From Symbiodinium natans (taxonomy: Eukaryota > Sar > Dinophyceae > Suessiales > Symbiodiniaceae), in assembly GCA_905221605.1 (NCBI GenBank), contig CAJNDS010000718.1:1-64000 (forward strand): a DNA stretch of 64,000 bases, in the 5' to 3' direction. Made by a program: the position numbers and the translations under genes. Positions 1 to 9,706 of this stretch are shown here, one piece after another. The notes beneath the pieces are model-generated. The model was not told the DNA's origin and made no database searches. It saw only the letters and a program-made list of their open reading frames with translations. Numbering within the stretch: position 1 is the stretch's first letter; every line of letters starts with the position of its first letter.

Positions 1-867
1 TTGACCACACACCCCGGGGCGACACCGGGGGGTGTTGGGGTGGCGGGGGGCGCAGTGGTTGCAGGGGGCTCGGGAGACGCCATCACCTGTCGTAGACTGC
101 CAGGTACCAAGCAATCACACAGTGTGCGCACCAGTGGTGGTTGTGGTTGATGCGGTACCTGATACAACCGTTACGGCCACACTGCTGACAGATTTGCTGA
201 CAGGCTGGGATGGCAGGATCCTGCTCGACAAGCGGCTCTGGCGCCGCACGGCGTCCGCACGTGGAGCCCATGGAAGGCTAGCAGAGGCTGATGGCCAACA
301 GAAGGAAAGCCACACCCAGGCAGAAGCCGGAACAAAAACACGCGCAGGGGCGATTGGCAGGAGTTACCGGCCCAGGGGCGCCCAAACACACAGGCGATGC
401 AATCGCCGCTTGCCCGCGGAGGCGAGCTCCCATCCACTGCCTGCTTCACGCAGGCAGCTTGCACAGGGCCTAAGGCCAAGGTTAGAAGCGGGGCCTGTTT
501 GAAGCAGGACCTGTTAGAGCCCCAGACCCCGGTTTCACACAAATTTTGCGCACGGTGCAATGAGCCAGTGCTGCACTTCAAGGGACACACATAAAACAGC
601 CACATTACCCAATAACGTTGCATCCAAATATCATGGCAGGTTGCTCACCAAGGCACATCGCAACAAGTTGCCGATAGTCACTACCACTTTGCATTCGCTG
701 ACCACAGAGACATGCAGGCCCTGCGACAGGCAAGTGTTGGACATGTGAAATTCAAAGCATCAAAATAACTTTTGGCTTCAAACAGCGAACAAACGGCATT
801 CCGTATTTTTTCGCAAGGCATTATTGGAAGCAAGCGATAAAACACAATTCGCTCGCGAACAGTAAGC
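1..867. other. Unassigned left flank
   Basis: No recognisable gene. The first 60 bases are a G-rich low-complexity stretch. The short open frames here lack any family motif. The segment ends where the inverted K-unit copy starts at about 868. Confidence 0.5.
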
Positions 868-1527
868 TGTCGATGAGAGCCTCGACAAATACCATGTCCA
901 TACTTTTCAACTCCCACAACAACAAGCTGGCCAGCAAAGGGATGCTGGCACCCACCTCCTGACCTTGCTGCTCAAGGTGGGTGAGTCTTGGTCAAACCAC
1001 CGGAAGAAGGAGACGAGCCGGGTCAGGCTGGGGAAACCATAATGCTCCCTGGTGCCCCAGTTGGCCACGTCCAAGCTTGTCAACCGGTGGTACTTGGGCA
1101 TCCCAAGGTACCCCCAATTATGGTCGTCCTGGTCGCGGGGATGGAGGTACCCCTCCGGAAGACGAAGCCCGCACCAGAAACAGATCATCAGACACATCTG
1201 GAGGAATGACCCGTCCGGTGTCGGGCGAATTGGGGGTACCATCTTCTCGACTGCGAAAGCTCGCAAGTCCTGGTCTGGGATCCCAGGAACCTCGACCTGG
1301 AGGGTGAACCTCCGGCAGACTTGGGGCCAGGAATCGTAGGCCAACCCAAATAATTCCCACTCAAAGTGGTGGGAACTTGGGAGGCCTACCTTTAAAACCC
1401 AGCGGGGTTCCTGCTCGAGGGTATACACTACCCTCCACCCACCTCGAGCAAGGATGCTCAGGTGCCTGACTTGCTGGACCTCATACGAGGCCCGGTCAGG
1501 CAGCTGATTGGCCAGGCCATTGCCTCG
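868..1527 (-). pseudogene. K unit copy 1 (inverted, truncated kinase-like ORF)
   Basis: On the minus strand this encodes the same protein family as the long ORF at 11887-13320. Readable on the minus strand are the G-loop/Lys region, HPRDxxxxNWG, SLDVANWG and the GFPSLTRLVSFF block, split over frames by small indels. The copy stops abruptly at 868, inside the segment that follows the 'LLLWE' block in other copies, so the 3' end of the gene is absent. It faces K copy 2 head to head. Codons that differ from the other copies are mostly scattered substitutions, as expected for a decaying repeat. The family assignment by similarity to the other copies is firm; the biochemical role is inferred only. 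Confidence 0.8.
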
Positions 1528-2127
1528 GAGGATAAGGTTACCTCCCTCGGCTGCTGGGTCGAGGCAACGGCCTGGCCAATCAGCTGCCTGACCGGGCCTC
1601 CTATGAGGTCCGCCAGGTCAGGTACCTGACCATCCTTGCTCGAGGTGGCTCGAGGGTAGTGTATACCCTCGAGCAGGAACCCCGCTGGGTCCTCAAGGTA
1701 GGCCTCCAAGATTCCCACCACTTTGAGTGGGAACTTTTTGCGCTGGCTTTGCAGTCGAGCGGGTGGCCCCCATTCGCCCGACACCGGACGGTTCATTCCT
1801 CCAGATGTGCATTATGATGTGCTTCTGGTGTGGACTTCGCCTTCCGGAGGGGTACCTCCATCCCCGCGACCAAGGGGAGCATAACTGGGGCCAAGTACCA
1901 CCGGTTGACAAGTTTGGATGGGGCACCAGAGAGCACTACGGTTTTCCCAGCCTGACCCGGCTCGTCTCGTTCTTCCGGTGGTTTGACCAAGACGCACCCA
2001 CCTTGAGCAGCAAGGTCAGGAGGTGGGTCAGCCTCCATCATGCCAGCATCCCCTTGCTGGCCAGCTTGTTGCTGTGGGAGTTAAAAAATATGGACATGGT
2101 GTTTGTCGAGGCTCTCATCGACATGAA
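868..2127. repeat. Large head-to-head inverted repeat
   Basis: Left arm 868-1527 and right arm 1560-2127 are reverse complements of each other, with a spacer of about 30 bases (1528-1559). The best-preserved inner 35 bases differ at one position. The right arm has an internal deletion after position 1748 relative to the left. Each arm is one K-unit copy, so the palindrome was formed by two K units meeting 5' to 5'. Confidence 0.85.
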
Positions 2128-2718
2128 AGTCCTTTATGAACTGCCGTCGCCAGATTATGGGCTAGCGCGACCCCTCGGCAACATCATGGAAGAGCCTCGC
2201 TGGGAGTTGGTGCCACTCAGGGCACCACCAGCTGATGCAGCCTCGGAGGTTGCATCCTCCCAGCGAGGATAGCAAAGAGGTATCATCCTCGCTACCAGAG
2301 CGGAACCCTGACCGCCTCCCTCTAACAGCCTGCACAGAGTGCACCAAAGGCCTTGAGGGACCTTTTGTCAGGAGGTTCCTAACCTCTCATGAGGTACCAG
2401 CCTCTGGTAGCATCCCAAAGAGGATGAGAAGCTGAGGTTCATCCTCGCTGCCAGAGAACACCCCTGGCCGCCTTCCTCTCACGGTTTGCACCCTCTGCAC
2501 CAGAAACCTGAGGAACTTTTGCCAGGGGGTTCATTCCTCTCATGAGGTACAACCTCTGGTAGCATCCCAAAGAGGATGGTAGCTTAGGAGGAGGTGGTTT
2601 CCTCCCCCTGTACTATAGGGCCAAGAGGGCCATCAGATGTGCCGGTACAGAGGCACGGTTTTCACAACCCAAACACCAAGAAGGTGGATCGCATTTGTTC
2701 GCTCAACTCGGAAAAAAA
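1560..2718 (+). pseudogene. K unit copy 2 (kinase-like ORF, internal deletion)
   Basis: Forward K unit with an open frame at 1727-2272. It retains the HPRDxxxxN-type loop, although a 30-base deletion removes NWGYLGM and most of the following block compared with copy 4. It also lacks the segment between the N-lobe and 'VERMV'. After the stop at 2270 comes the shared 3' trailer with GAGGTACCAGCCTCTGGTAG-type modules, ending in TTCGCTCAACTCGG and an A-run at 2712-2718. Not expected to make a functional product. Its A-tail lies 69 bases from the spliced-leader relic that starts LINE-A1. Confidence 0.8.
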
Positions 2719-2787
2719 TTGAACCCAGGTCGAACCTGGATTCTGACCCGGATTCTGAACCTGGGTTGAACCCAGGTTGAACCTGGG
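2719..2787 (+). repeat. AACCTGGGTTG-type minisatellite between A-tail and SL relic
   Basis: Degenerate tandem copies of an ~11-base, nearly self-complementary unit (AACCTGGGTT / AACCCAGGTT) fill the gap between the A-tail of K copy 2 and the spliced-leader relic. The same tract is present with fewer units after K copy 3 (11647-11702), one unit after K copy 4 (13790-13800), and none after K copy 5. Confidence 0.8.
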
Positions 2788-2809
2788 TTGGCTCAAGTTT
2801 TGGCTCAAG
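2788..2809 (+). other. Tandem spliced-leader relics at the 5' end of LINE-A1
   Basis: TTGGCTCAAG (2788-2797) is followed directly by TTTTGGCTCAAG (2798-2809). The second equals the last 12 bases of the conserved dinoflagellate spliced leader. Tandem truncated leaders are known in dinoflagellates as marks of mRNAs that were trans-spliced, reverse-transcribed and reinserted, sometimes more than once. Confidence 0.75.
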
Positions 2810-2914
2810 TTTTCGGCCCAAGGAGCAGCCTGAGGGAAAGTTTCGGAGGTCTCAGCCTTCCTAGCCTGGTAGCCAGCCTAGGACAGTTTGCCCAGAGGTG
2901 CCTTCCTCTTAGCC

Positions 2915-3778
2915 ATGGCCCCCCGCGAGTACATCTGTTGCAGTGGCAAAAGCTGCACAGGATGGATTTGGGCGGACAAGGCTCAGCCGCACATGCACTG
3001 CAAGAAATGCAGAACGCCCTGGGCAAACAGCATTCGAAAGGCGAGACAGAACTGGAGCCAGTGGAAGCCACAATGGCCCACAGTGGCTGAGGCAGCTTAC
3101 TGGCAGCCGCCAAAGAAGCCCAAGCCTCCGAAGACACCACTGCCGAACAAGGTCCTGCAAGCCCTTGGAGTGGCATGGGACAATGTGCCTGAAGAGGTGC
3201 AAAAGAACCTCCAGGAGGCAGGGTACAGACCACCCAAGGCACAGGTCAAGGAAGAGGTGGACGACCTCACAGACCTGTGCCAGAAGCATGAAGCCGCCCT
3301 GCCGGAGGAGGTCAAAGCCTACCTGAAACCAGCCAGGAGGTGACGCCCTCCCAAGCTGCAAGCCAGGCCAGCCAGAGCTGGCAAAGCGCAGCTGGCAAGC
3401 TCAAGCACATTGCTGATCAAAAGATTGGCCTGCAGAAGCGCATCGACATGGCGAAGGAGTCATTAAGGCAGCTTCTACAAGAAATGATTGTGCTGAATGA
3501 GCAAGCTGAGAGGGCACAGAAGGCAGTCGAGGCAAGCTCAGGCCTACTCAAAGAGAAAGTCTTCTGCGAATCCGCTGCGGACATGGAGGTCGACAGCATC
3601 CTCCATGAACTGGGGGTAAGCCTCAATGAGGAGCAAGAGAAGAAACTCCATGAGATTAAAGCGGAGCGAGAAGCAAAGAGGCGTCGCACACAGGAGGGCC
3701 CCACCCCTCCGGGCCTTGAGGAGCACAGGAGGGGATGCCTCCCGGCAATGCCAATGCCCCGCCGGGGTTGGGCCCGGT
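2915..3778 (+). pseudogene. LINE-A1 ORF1: zinc ribbon plus coiled coil
   Basis: Start chosen at ATG 2915, where copies 1 and 2 agree. The first ~30 residues hold C-C-x3-SC...HCKKC, a Cys4-type zinc ribbon, followed by a Lys/Trp/Pro-rich stretch. The frame closes at 3343 but continues one base shifted from about 3341 with an Ala/Gln/Glu/Lys-rich segment (about 3380-3680) that has heptad character and ends in a basic KRRR cluster. ORF1 proteins of LINEs bind element RNA; a zinc ribbon with coiled coil fits that role, but this is inference. A further frameshift near 3720 separates it from the Pro/Gly-rich C-terminus preserved in LINE-A2. Confidence 0.65.
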
Positions 3779-3794
3779 GGCCTAGGGACTCGGC

Positions 3795-5290
3795 GTGTGG
3801 GGCCTGTGCCACAGCAAGGGCCCCACAGAGCCAATGTGCGACCCCAGCCCAGGGCTGGAACACATGCTGCGAACTGCCCAGCAGTTCCTGGTTGCATGTG
3901 CTGAATACTACAAGCGAGGTGCTCACATCAATCTACATGGGAAAAGATTGAGGGAGGCCTTGGAGAAACAACTTACTGCAGATAGCAGAGGTTGTGAGCC
4001 AGGCTGGCAGAAGCCCAGCCACTTTTGTCGGCCCGGAAAGGAGTCGCCAGAAAGCGTTCCGATCACAGGACCAAAGTTTTTCAAGCTGGACCTTACAGAT
4101 GATGAGGCACCAGCAGACGACGAGCAAATGAAGCCACTGTGGGAGGTGAACCCTGATGGAAACCCTCTGGTTACCCCAGGCCCCCCCCCACCACAATGGC
4201 ATGATGAAGCCCAGAAGGTGAAACCTTCCCCCTGCAGCCCAGAAGAATTGGGTTCGGAGCTGACATGGCAGGAGGTGGTTAGCCTCCTGGAAGACCAAGC
4301 GAGCCCCTTCCAGGCGAAGGAAGCCACCCTTCTAAGCTTCATCGAAGCCCAAGACAAGGTGATGGCGGAGGACTCCCTGGCCTGGGGTTGGTGCAGGATG
4401 GTCCTGCAAGCCCTAGAGCAAGGAGAGGATGTCACCGGGAAAGGCAAGGAGGTGATAACCTCTGAGCTCCCCAAGAATGAGACGCCCCTGCCACCGAAAC
4501 AGGTGCTGGGCCAGCAGGAACGAGAGGAAGACCTTGCGCATGGCGAGGGCACCGACTCAGAAGCGCCCAGCCATGAGAAGGTTAAACCTTCCGCCTCGCC
4601 TGACCAGTATCTCAGCATCATGAGCGCCAATGTCACCAGTTTCAACAACGGGGCGTTGGAGTGGGTAACCTCCTCCAAAGCCAAGGTGGTGTGTCTGCAG
4701 GAAACCCACCTCACACCGGAACTGCTGCATGGAAGGCGAGCCACACTGCAATCCCTAGGATGGGATCTCTATGCTGAGCCGGCCTCCCTGTCGGACAAGG
4801 GCACAAGGTTGGGGGGCACTGCTTGTGCCTTTCCCAAAAATAGCGGCGTGTGGCAAAAAGCCACCTACCAATGCAAAGGGGCGGGCTACACAGCCGTGGG
4901 TCTGAGACAAAGACGGTGGGACTACACGATTGTGTCCCTCTACCTGAGGGACACGGAAGGCCTGAATGGTCCCACAAATGCAGAGGTGCTATCCTCTCTG
5001 GTGGCGTTCGTAAGAACCCTCCCAGAGCCCTGGATCATCTTGGGGGACTGGAACCTGGACCCGACTGAAGTTCAGGACACAGCGCTGATTCAGGTGATGA
5101 GGGGGAGAATGATAGCCACTGGAGAAGCTACTTGCAACCATGGGGCGGAGCTGGATTTTGGGGTAGTGAGTAGGAGCCTGGAAGCCCTGGTGGAGCTGTC
5201 TGCTACCTGGGCAGTCCCGTGGAAACCACATGCAGCCTTGCACCTCAAGGTCAAGAACGGTGCCAGCGAATGGAAATCCTGCAAACTTCC
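3795..5290 (+). pseudogene. LINE-A1 ORF2, N-terminal linker and EEP endonuclease
   Basis: Open frame from 3795 in which an acidic/Pro-rich linker of ~260 residues precedes an apurinic-endonuclease-like EEP domain at about 4606-5250. Visible motifs are IMSANVTSF (first Asn), CLQETHL (catalytic Glu), ILGDWNLD (Asp/Asn), ELDFGVVS, and WKPHAAL, whose His stands where SDH is usual. In LINEs this domain nicks the target to prime reverse transcription. A run of five C at 5288-5292 (four in LINE-A2) shifts the frame out of the reverse-transcriptase frame. The same reading otherwise runs straight into the next domain, so the intact ORF2 was a single polyprotein. Confidence 0.85.
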
Positions 5291-7593
5291 CCCAGTTCCC
5301 GAAACTCACAGCAGACCTCAAAAACCAGGAATGGCACGAGGTCCAACCCTCCCATTTCGCCATTATGGACAGGACCTGTGCCCACGAAGACCAGAGCACC
5401 TGGCAGCTGGCGACCTGGGCGGCCAGCCTGGAGCACTGCCACGAAGCTCCGAGGACTGGCAGAGGGTGGTGTGTGCAGGCCCAATGGGGACCCTTAGTCT
5501 TGCAGCGCCCTTCCACTGCCCCCAAAGGCTCTGAAGTGGGCTGGTGGGCACGCATAGGCACTCTCCAAGCCTGCCAAGACATTGCTGAAGGTACTGCCTT
5601 CCTCACAGAAGTGTACCGGCAATGTTCAGAAACAGCACCACAGTGGCGGTCCTTGAGTGTTGTGGACAGACACAAGGAGGCGGCCCTCCAAATGCAGAGA
5701 GCCAAGGAGCAGCAGGCCCAGTACAAGGACTGGCTCCAAGCGGGATTAGCAAAGGGGATGAGACCTCTTTACAGTTCTCTCAAGAAGAGTGAGAGAGTCC
5801 TGGATCGGCCCTTCCAAAACCTCCCAGGCGAAGAGCGCCCAGGGGCCAGGAGGAAGCAATGGGTCGCTATTTGGGGAGAGGTAGAAATTTCCCCCCCGAT
5901 CGGCCAGACCCTACTGGATGCTGCAAAGTCCTCCCCGCTGTTTAAAATAACCGCAGACGTGCTTGAGGCCATCCTCAAGAATGTCACAGACAAAGCAGGA
6001 GGTCTTGATGGGCTCACCTATGCTGCCCTCAAAAACCTCCCTGGGCCGGCCTATGAGCAGCTCACCCAAGCCCTGAACTTGGCTGAGGCCACAGGAGTGG
6101 CGCCACAGCATTGGCAGGCGCACCATGTGGCCCTCCTGCCCAAAAATGCTGACATAGAAAGGCCCATAACCCTCACATCCATCACCTATCGGCTTTGGTG
6201 CTTCTGCAGCAGAGCACAGGTCGTCAAGAAGTGGATGCGAGAAACTGCAGAGCAGTTCCCATGGGATAAAGCCTCCCCGGGTAACACTTGTCTTGAAACA
6301 GGCATGCAGAGACTCCTGAGAGGAGAGGTTAGCCGCGCAGCTAACAAGCATGCCTGTGCGGTCCTCCTGGACCTGCAGACTTTCTATGACAGTGTTAACT
6401 GGACCAAATTGGAGGAGCGGATAGTGGCGACCGGCTTTCCGCCAGCTATAGCCCTCCTGGTCATGCAAGTCTACCGGGGAACGAGATATCTCGTGGCAGA
6501 GGATCTCCTTTCGGAGGGGATCCTCCCTGCGAGGGGCATCCTAGCAGGGTGCCCTTTCGCAACAATGATGGCCAGGGTTTACCTCCAGCCAATAATGCAA
6601 GAAGCCGCTCAGCTCCACAGTATCACTGCCCTAGACACCTGGGTGGATGACATTGGAGCGGATTTCGAAGCACGATATCCTGAGCAGGCAGCGTTTGCGG
6701 TCTATGAAGGTTACAAAACCCTTCGCCGGCTTCTGGAAGGTAGCGACCTCCGTTTGTCCCTGAAGAAAACAGGCTTCCTGTGCACCACTGCAGAAGCCAG
6801 GAGGGAGCTACAGAAGCTGCGCAAAGATGGGGACCCGGCTATCTGTGACAGCATGAAGGATTTAGGCCTGGACTGTGCCCTGGGTCGGGTCCGGAGGGTC
6901 AAGGTTCAAAGAGCCCGCAGGCACAAAGCGGACCAACGGCAGAAGAAGTTAAAACAACTGAGAGTCCCGGGTGTGCCGGCCAAGGTCCGCCTCTTCAGGG
7001 GAGGGGTTGCCTCCGTCCTTACTTGGGGCCACCAAGCCCAGGGAATGCCGCCCACCCGGAGACAGAAGCTCCGGACTGCCTTGGCTGAGCAGTGTGGCAG
7101 ACAAAAAATGGGCAACCTAGAGGTGGCTCTGTCCTCTGTAGGCGACAGGTACCAGGACCCGGGTCGCACGCTGATGGTCCAGCAAGTTGAAGCCTGGTTC
7201 CAGCTCAAGAAAAGGTGGGCCGGCAAAGAAGACCTGCTGGAAAGAACCTGGGGCCTTACAGTCCAAAAACTGGAAGAAGCCAGCAGCCGGTGGCAAATGG
7301 TTAAGGGCCCTCTTGCAGCTACCGTTGCATACCTGCTCGACCTGGGTTGGCAGCCTAGAGACAGCGATGAGTGGCTGGACACCCGGGCGCCAGGCACCAT
7401 GTACACCCCACAGCAGGAGTGTCGTGTCCTTGACCTCCTCCAGCAAACTTATCAGGAAGAAGTAGACCGCCGCATCGCCACCGGCCTCGCTGCTCCTGAG
7501 CTAAAAGGGGGCATAGATTGGACAGTAGGGAGGAAACTGTTGGGGGGTTTTAAATTAAGAAAGAAGGGCGAACCACGAAAGCAGCTGCCCTGA
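5291..7593 (+). pseudogene. LINE-A1 ORF2, reverse transcriptase domain
   Basis: Open frame (from 5230, meaningful from about 5290) encoding a non-LTR reverse transcriptase. Motifs in order: AGGLDGLTYAAL (6000s), LLPKNADIERPITL, LLDLQTFYDSVNW (motif A, ~6365-6405), GILAGCPFATMM (motif B, ~6535-6570), and TWVDDIGADF (motif C; the catalytic Asp pair is at 6646-6651), then the LSLKKTGFL thumb-proximal block. The usual YADD is WVDD. The C-terminal part (to ~7550) is a connection region. The frame is lost by a 5-base insertion at about 7552 relative to LINE-A2. Copy 2 matches over the whole length with mostly synonymous or three-base changes. Confidence 0.93.
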
Positions 7594-7815
7594 GGTGTGT
7601 TTGGCAGGGTGCCCTGGTGTGCAGCCAGAACTCTGCCGTCAAGGTGTGCCCCCGGTGCCACCAGGAAGCGGACTGGGAGCATGTGCTCTTGGATTGTGCC
7701 TGGTGGGAGGCCCAGAACTGGGAGCTACCAGCATGGTTCCAAGAAGGCAGGGCCCAAGGCCCGCGATCGCTGTGGACCAGAGGCCTCCCGCCTGTTCGGA
7801 CCGTAGTCTGTAACG
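7594..7815 (+). pseudogene. LINE-A1 ORF2, CCHC finger linker before RNase H
   Basis: In frame from about 7600 the translation shows CPRCHQEADWEHVLLDC, a C-x2-C-x7-H-x4-C finger typical of the region after the reverse transcriptase in many LINEs. It continues open to codon TGT-AAC-G at 7809-7815, where an intron-like insert begins. Joining 7815 to 8706 gives a GAC codon and the sequence CNDPELVYGTDAS, matching LINE-A2 (SDPELVYGTDAS). Compared with LINE-A2 about 70 bases of linker next to the insert are missing or replaced. Confidence 0.7.
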
Positions 7816-8705
7816 GTAAGGTGAAACAGGCTTGCCAGGCCTGCACGAAAATGAAGGCTACAAGGAGCGCAGGTAAGGTCGAGCAAGTCAGAGCTTGCAC
7901 ACAAAAATGGGCGCCCTCAGGGCACGTGAATATGGAAAGGGGGCTGCAGCCCAACAAACTAATTTCCTCTCCCTCTTCCAGGCTTGATAGCCTCACTTGG
8001 TAAAGGGGTCGTCGAAGGCTTCGAACTCCACAGGCGTCCTTGCCGGTCGAAGGAAGCACCATGAGGAGGCGTCTCATTGCAGTACCCGATGAAGTTGTTG
8101 CGCCACGCCGCAGGCAGCCAATCAGGAGCTGTCCGGGAACTCTGGGCCTTGAATGTTGCAATCGACGAACTTGCAGACCGCTCAGCACCACCGCCATCAG
8201 CACGATCTTCATGGGGCAAAGAAGATGTGGGTGGCGCAGAAGTCGGCCCGGACTCAGCATCAGTCGAATATCTACTGTGGGTCCCCTCAATCCCAGGCAC
8301 CATCTCGACGTCAGCTGACGTGTCACATGCACCAGGAGCAGAAACCGCAGCCTTAGCTTCCCTCCTTTGCTGCCTCTTCCTTTGCCTGCGCTCAGCACGG
8401 CGCTGACGCAGACGACGGACCAAGGCATCATCATCCGGAGCGCCAGTGTCACCACCAGCACTCGGGGAGCAAGCAGCATTCCCCGGGACCATCACTGACG
8501 CAGCAGCCGGAGCATCAGCCGGCCGCAACGCGGCCGACACAGCAGCAGCGGCAACCGCCGCGATGGTGCGGCGCGGGGCCTTTGCATCGCACGCGGCACG
8601 CACAGCCGCAGCCACAAGGGCTGAACCATGACGCACCGACATTTCTCTCCTATGTTCGAAACCTAAGGGGAAAGCCTCGAACAGCAGTCGCTTGAGCCTT
8701 ACCAG
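7816..8705 (+). other. Intron-like insertion (890 bp) in LINE-A1 ORF2
   Basis: Starts GTAAGG and ends TTACCAG, i.e. good GT-AG splice sites. LINE-A2 has no counterpart. Removal joins the finger frame to the RNase H frame without a stop. GGTAAGG (7815-7821) and CCTTACC (8697-8703) form a 7-base terminal inverted repeat, a property described for introner elements. A minus-strand open frame of 227 codons lies inside. The splice behaviour is inferred; no transcript is seen. Confidence 0.6.
7959..8642 (-). CDS. Hypothetical 227-aa protein inside the intron-like insert
   Basis: Minus-strand open frame, ATG at 8642. The N-terminal half is Ala-rich. A strongly basic stretch (RRLRQRRAERRQRKRQQRR) sits near residues 77-95, followed by a Ser/Pro/Glu-rich segment and a C-terminal part with WLPAAWRNNFIGYC. 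I recognise no family. Upstream on the same strand, 8696-8703 reads GGCTCAAG after GGTAA, eight bases shared with the spliced-leader end, which could mean a retroposed message but is short enough to be chance. It could also be a GC-rich open frame with no function: plus-strand shadows are open as well. Confidence 0.3.
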   Translation of the reverse strand: MSVRHGSALVAAAVRAACDAKAPRRTIAAVAAAAVSAALRPADAPAAASVMVPGNAACSPSAGGDTGAPDDDALVRRLRQRRAERRQRKRQQRREAKAAVSAPGACDTSADVEMVPGIEGTHSRYSTDAESGPTSAPPTSSLPHEDRADGGGAERSASSSIATFKAQSSRTAPDWLPAAWRNNFIGYCNETPPHGASFDRQGRLWSSKPSTTPLPSEAIKPGRGRGN

Positions 8706-9613
8706 ACCCGGAGCTTGTTTATGGCACAGATGCTAGCGGTGGCCCTTTCACAGCAGACCCGAGACTACGGAAGGTAGCCTATGCAGCGGTGGCCTGCAAA
8801 AAGCAAGGCCAAGACTATGTCCAGGTCGGGGCAATCGTCGGCCAAGTCCCGGGACCACAGACGGTATTTCGGGGTGAGATGTATGCAGTTTTGCAGCTGG
8901 CCCGTTATACCGAAGGCCCTATTGACACGACACTAGACTGCCTTGGTGTCCCGAAACGAGTCCGCAGCCCAAAGTCGGGGAAAACCCACGGTGACATCTG
9001 GTGGGAGCTGCAAGCCACGGATGTCAACCGCCTCAAGATGAAATGGGTTCCGTCCCATGTTTCAGAGGAGGAGTTCCTCCGGAAGGTTGGTGCGGGAAAC
9101 TCGTGGAGACAGCAGGTCAATGACCTGGCAGATAAGCTGTGTGGGGAAAAAGCGGCCGAGCTGGCCCGCCCTGATGCCCGGGCAGCCAGTCAGTATCAGG
9201 ACCATTGCAGCAAAAAGGCCCAAGAGTTCCTGGCGAGCAGGGCTGAAAAGATCCTCACCGCTGTAGGGGAAAATCAGCACCCAGTCTACAAGGTCTTCCT
9301 GCAGGAAAAGCAGGCCCGCAAGCACCTCGAGGCCACTGACAGGCCCTGCAAAAAGCGGATTGGATCCAACATAGGTCGTGGACACACCACTACCCAGCAG
9401 GAATGGTTCCAGGAGCTGGTCCGGACCAAATCCGTACATGCCTGGGAGTGGGAAGGTCACAACCTCCGGTGTGCCCAGTGCCAGCTAAAACTTTTGCACA
9501 CGACTAAACCGCAAAACCTTAGAGGCACTGGCAGCACACCAATGTGCGCATCAAGGGAGGGTTGCGATCGAAGAGGTGCATGTCACGCATGTTTTGAAAC
9601 TTTTAGGAACTAG
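8706..9613 (+). pseudogene. LINE-A1 ORF2, RNase H domain and C-terminus
   Basis: Type-I RNase H-like domain: YGTDASGG (first Asp, codon at 8729), FRGEMYAVLQLA (Glu), TTLDCLG (second Asp), KWVPSHVSEEEF (the His-containing loop) and VNDLADKLCGEKA (last Asp). These are the four acidic residues and the His loop expected for an active enzyme, which would degrade the RNA of the RNA-DNA hybrid after first-strand synthesis. The domain is followed by a basic/Gln-rich tail with another CAQCQ...C motif, ending at the stop near 9611. It is intact in this copy, unlike LINE-A2, but cut off from the reverse transcriptase by the insert upstream. Confidence 0.85.
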
Positions 9614-9706
9614 GCAGCTTTGGGTGTGTGAGGGTTGTGGCGGCCAGCTGTCCCTTAAAACCCAAACGGTTTCGCAAAAACTTGCTGCTGCTTGTAGTTT
9701 TAAAAA

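Larger units (their letters stand above)
2788..9706 (+). mobile_element. LINE-A1, non-LTR retrotransposon (6.9 kb)
   Basis: Order of parts: SL relic, ORF1 with zinc ribbon and coiled coil, ORF2 with endonuclease/exonuclease/phosphatase (EEP) domain, reverse transcriptase, CCHC finger and RNase H, then a short 3' UTR ending at TAGTTTTAAAAA (A-run 9702-9706). The second copy ends at the same motif (20202-20206). The copy is dead as written: there are frameshifts at about 3343, 3720, 5288 and 7553, and an intron-like insert at 7816-8705. K unit 3 follows immediately. Confidence 0.9.

Noticed and set aside
7796-7806. CCGTAG near the start of the LINE-A1 insert, equal to the first bases of the spliced leader
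   Set aside because: Six bases only and not followed by the rest of the leader.
8696-8703. GGCTCAAG on the minus strand as a spliced-leader relic of the 227-codon ORF
   Set aside because: Eight bases, no A-tail at the other end; the GT-AG and inverted-repeat reading explains the borders better.
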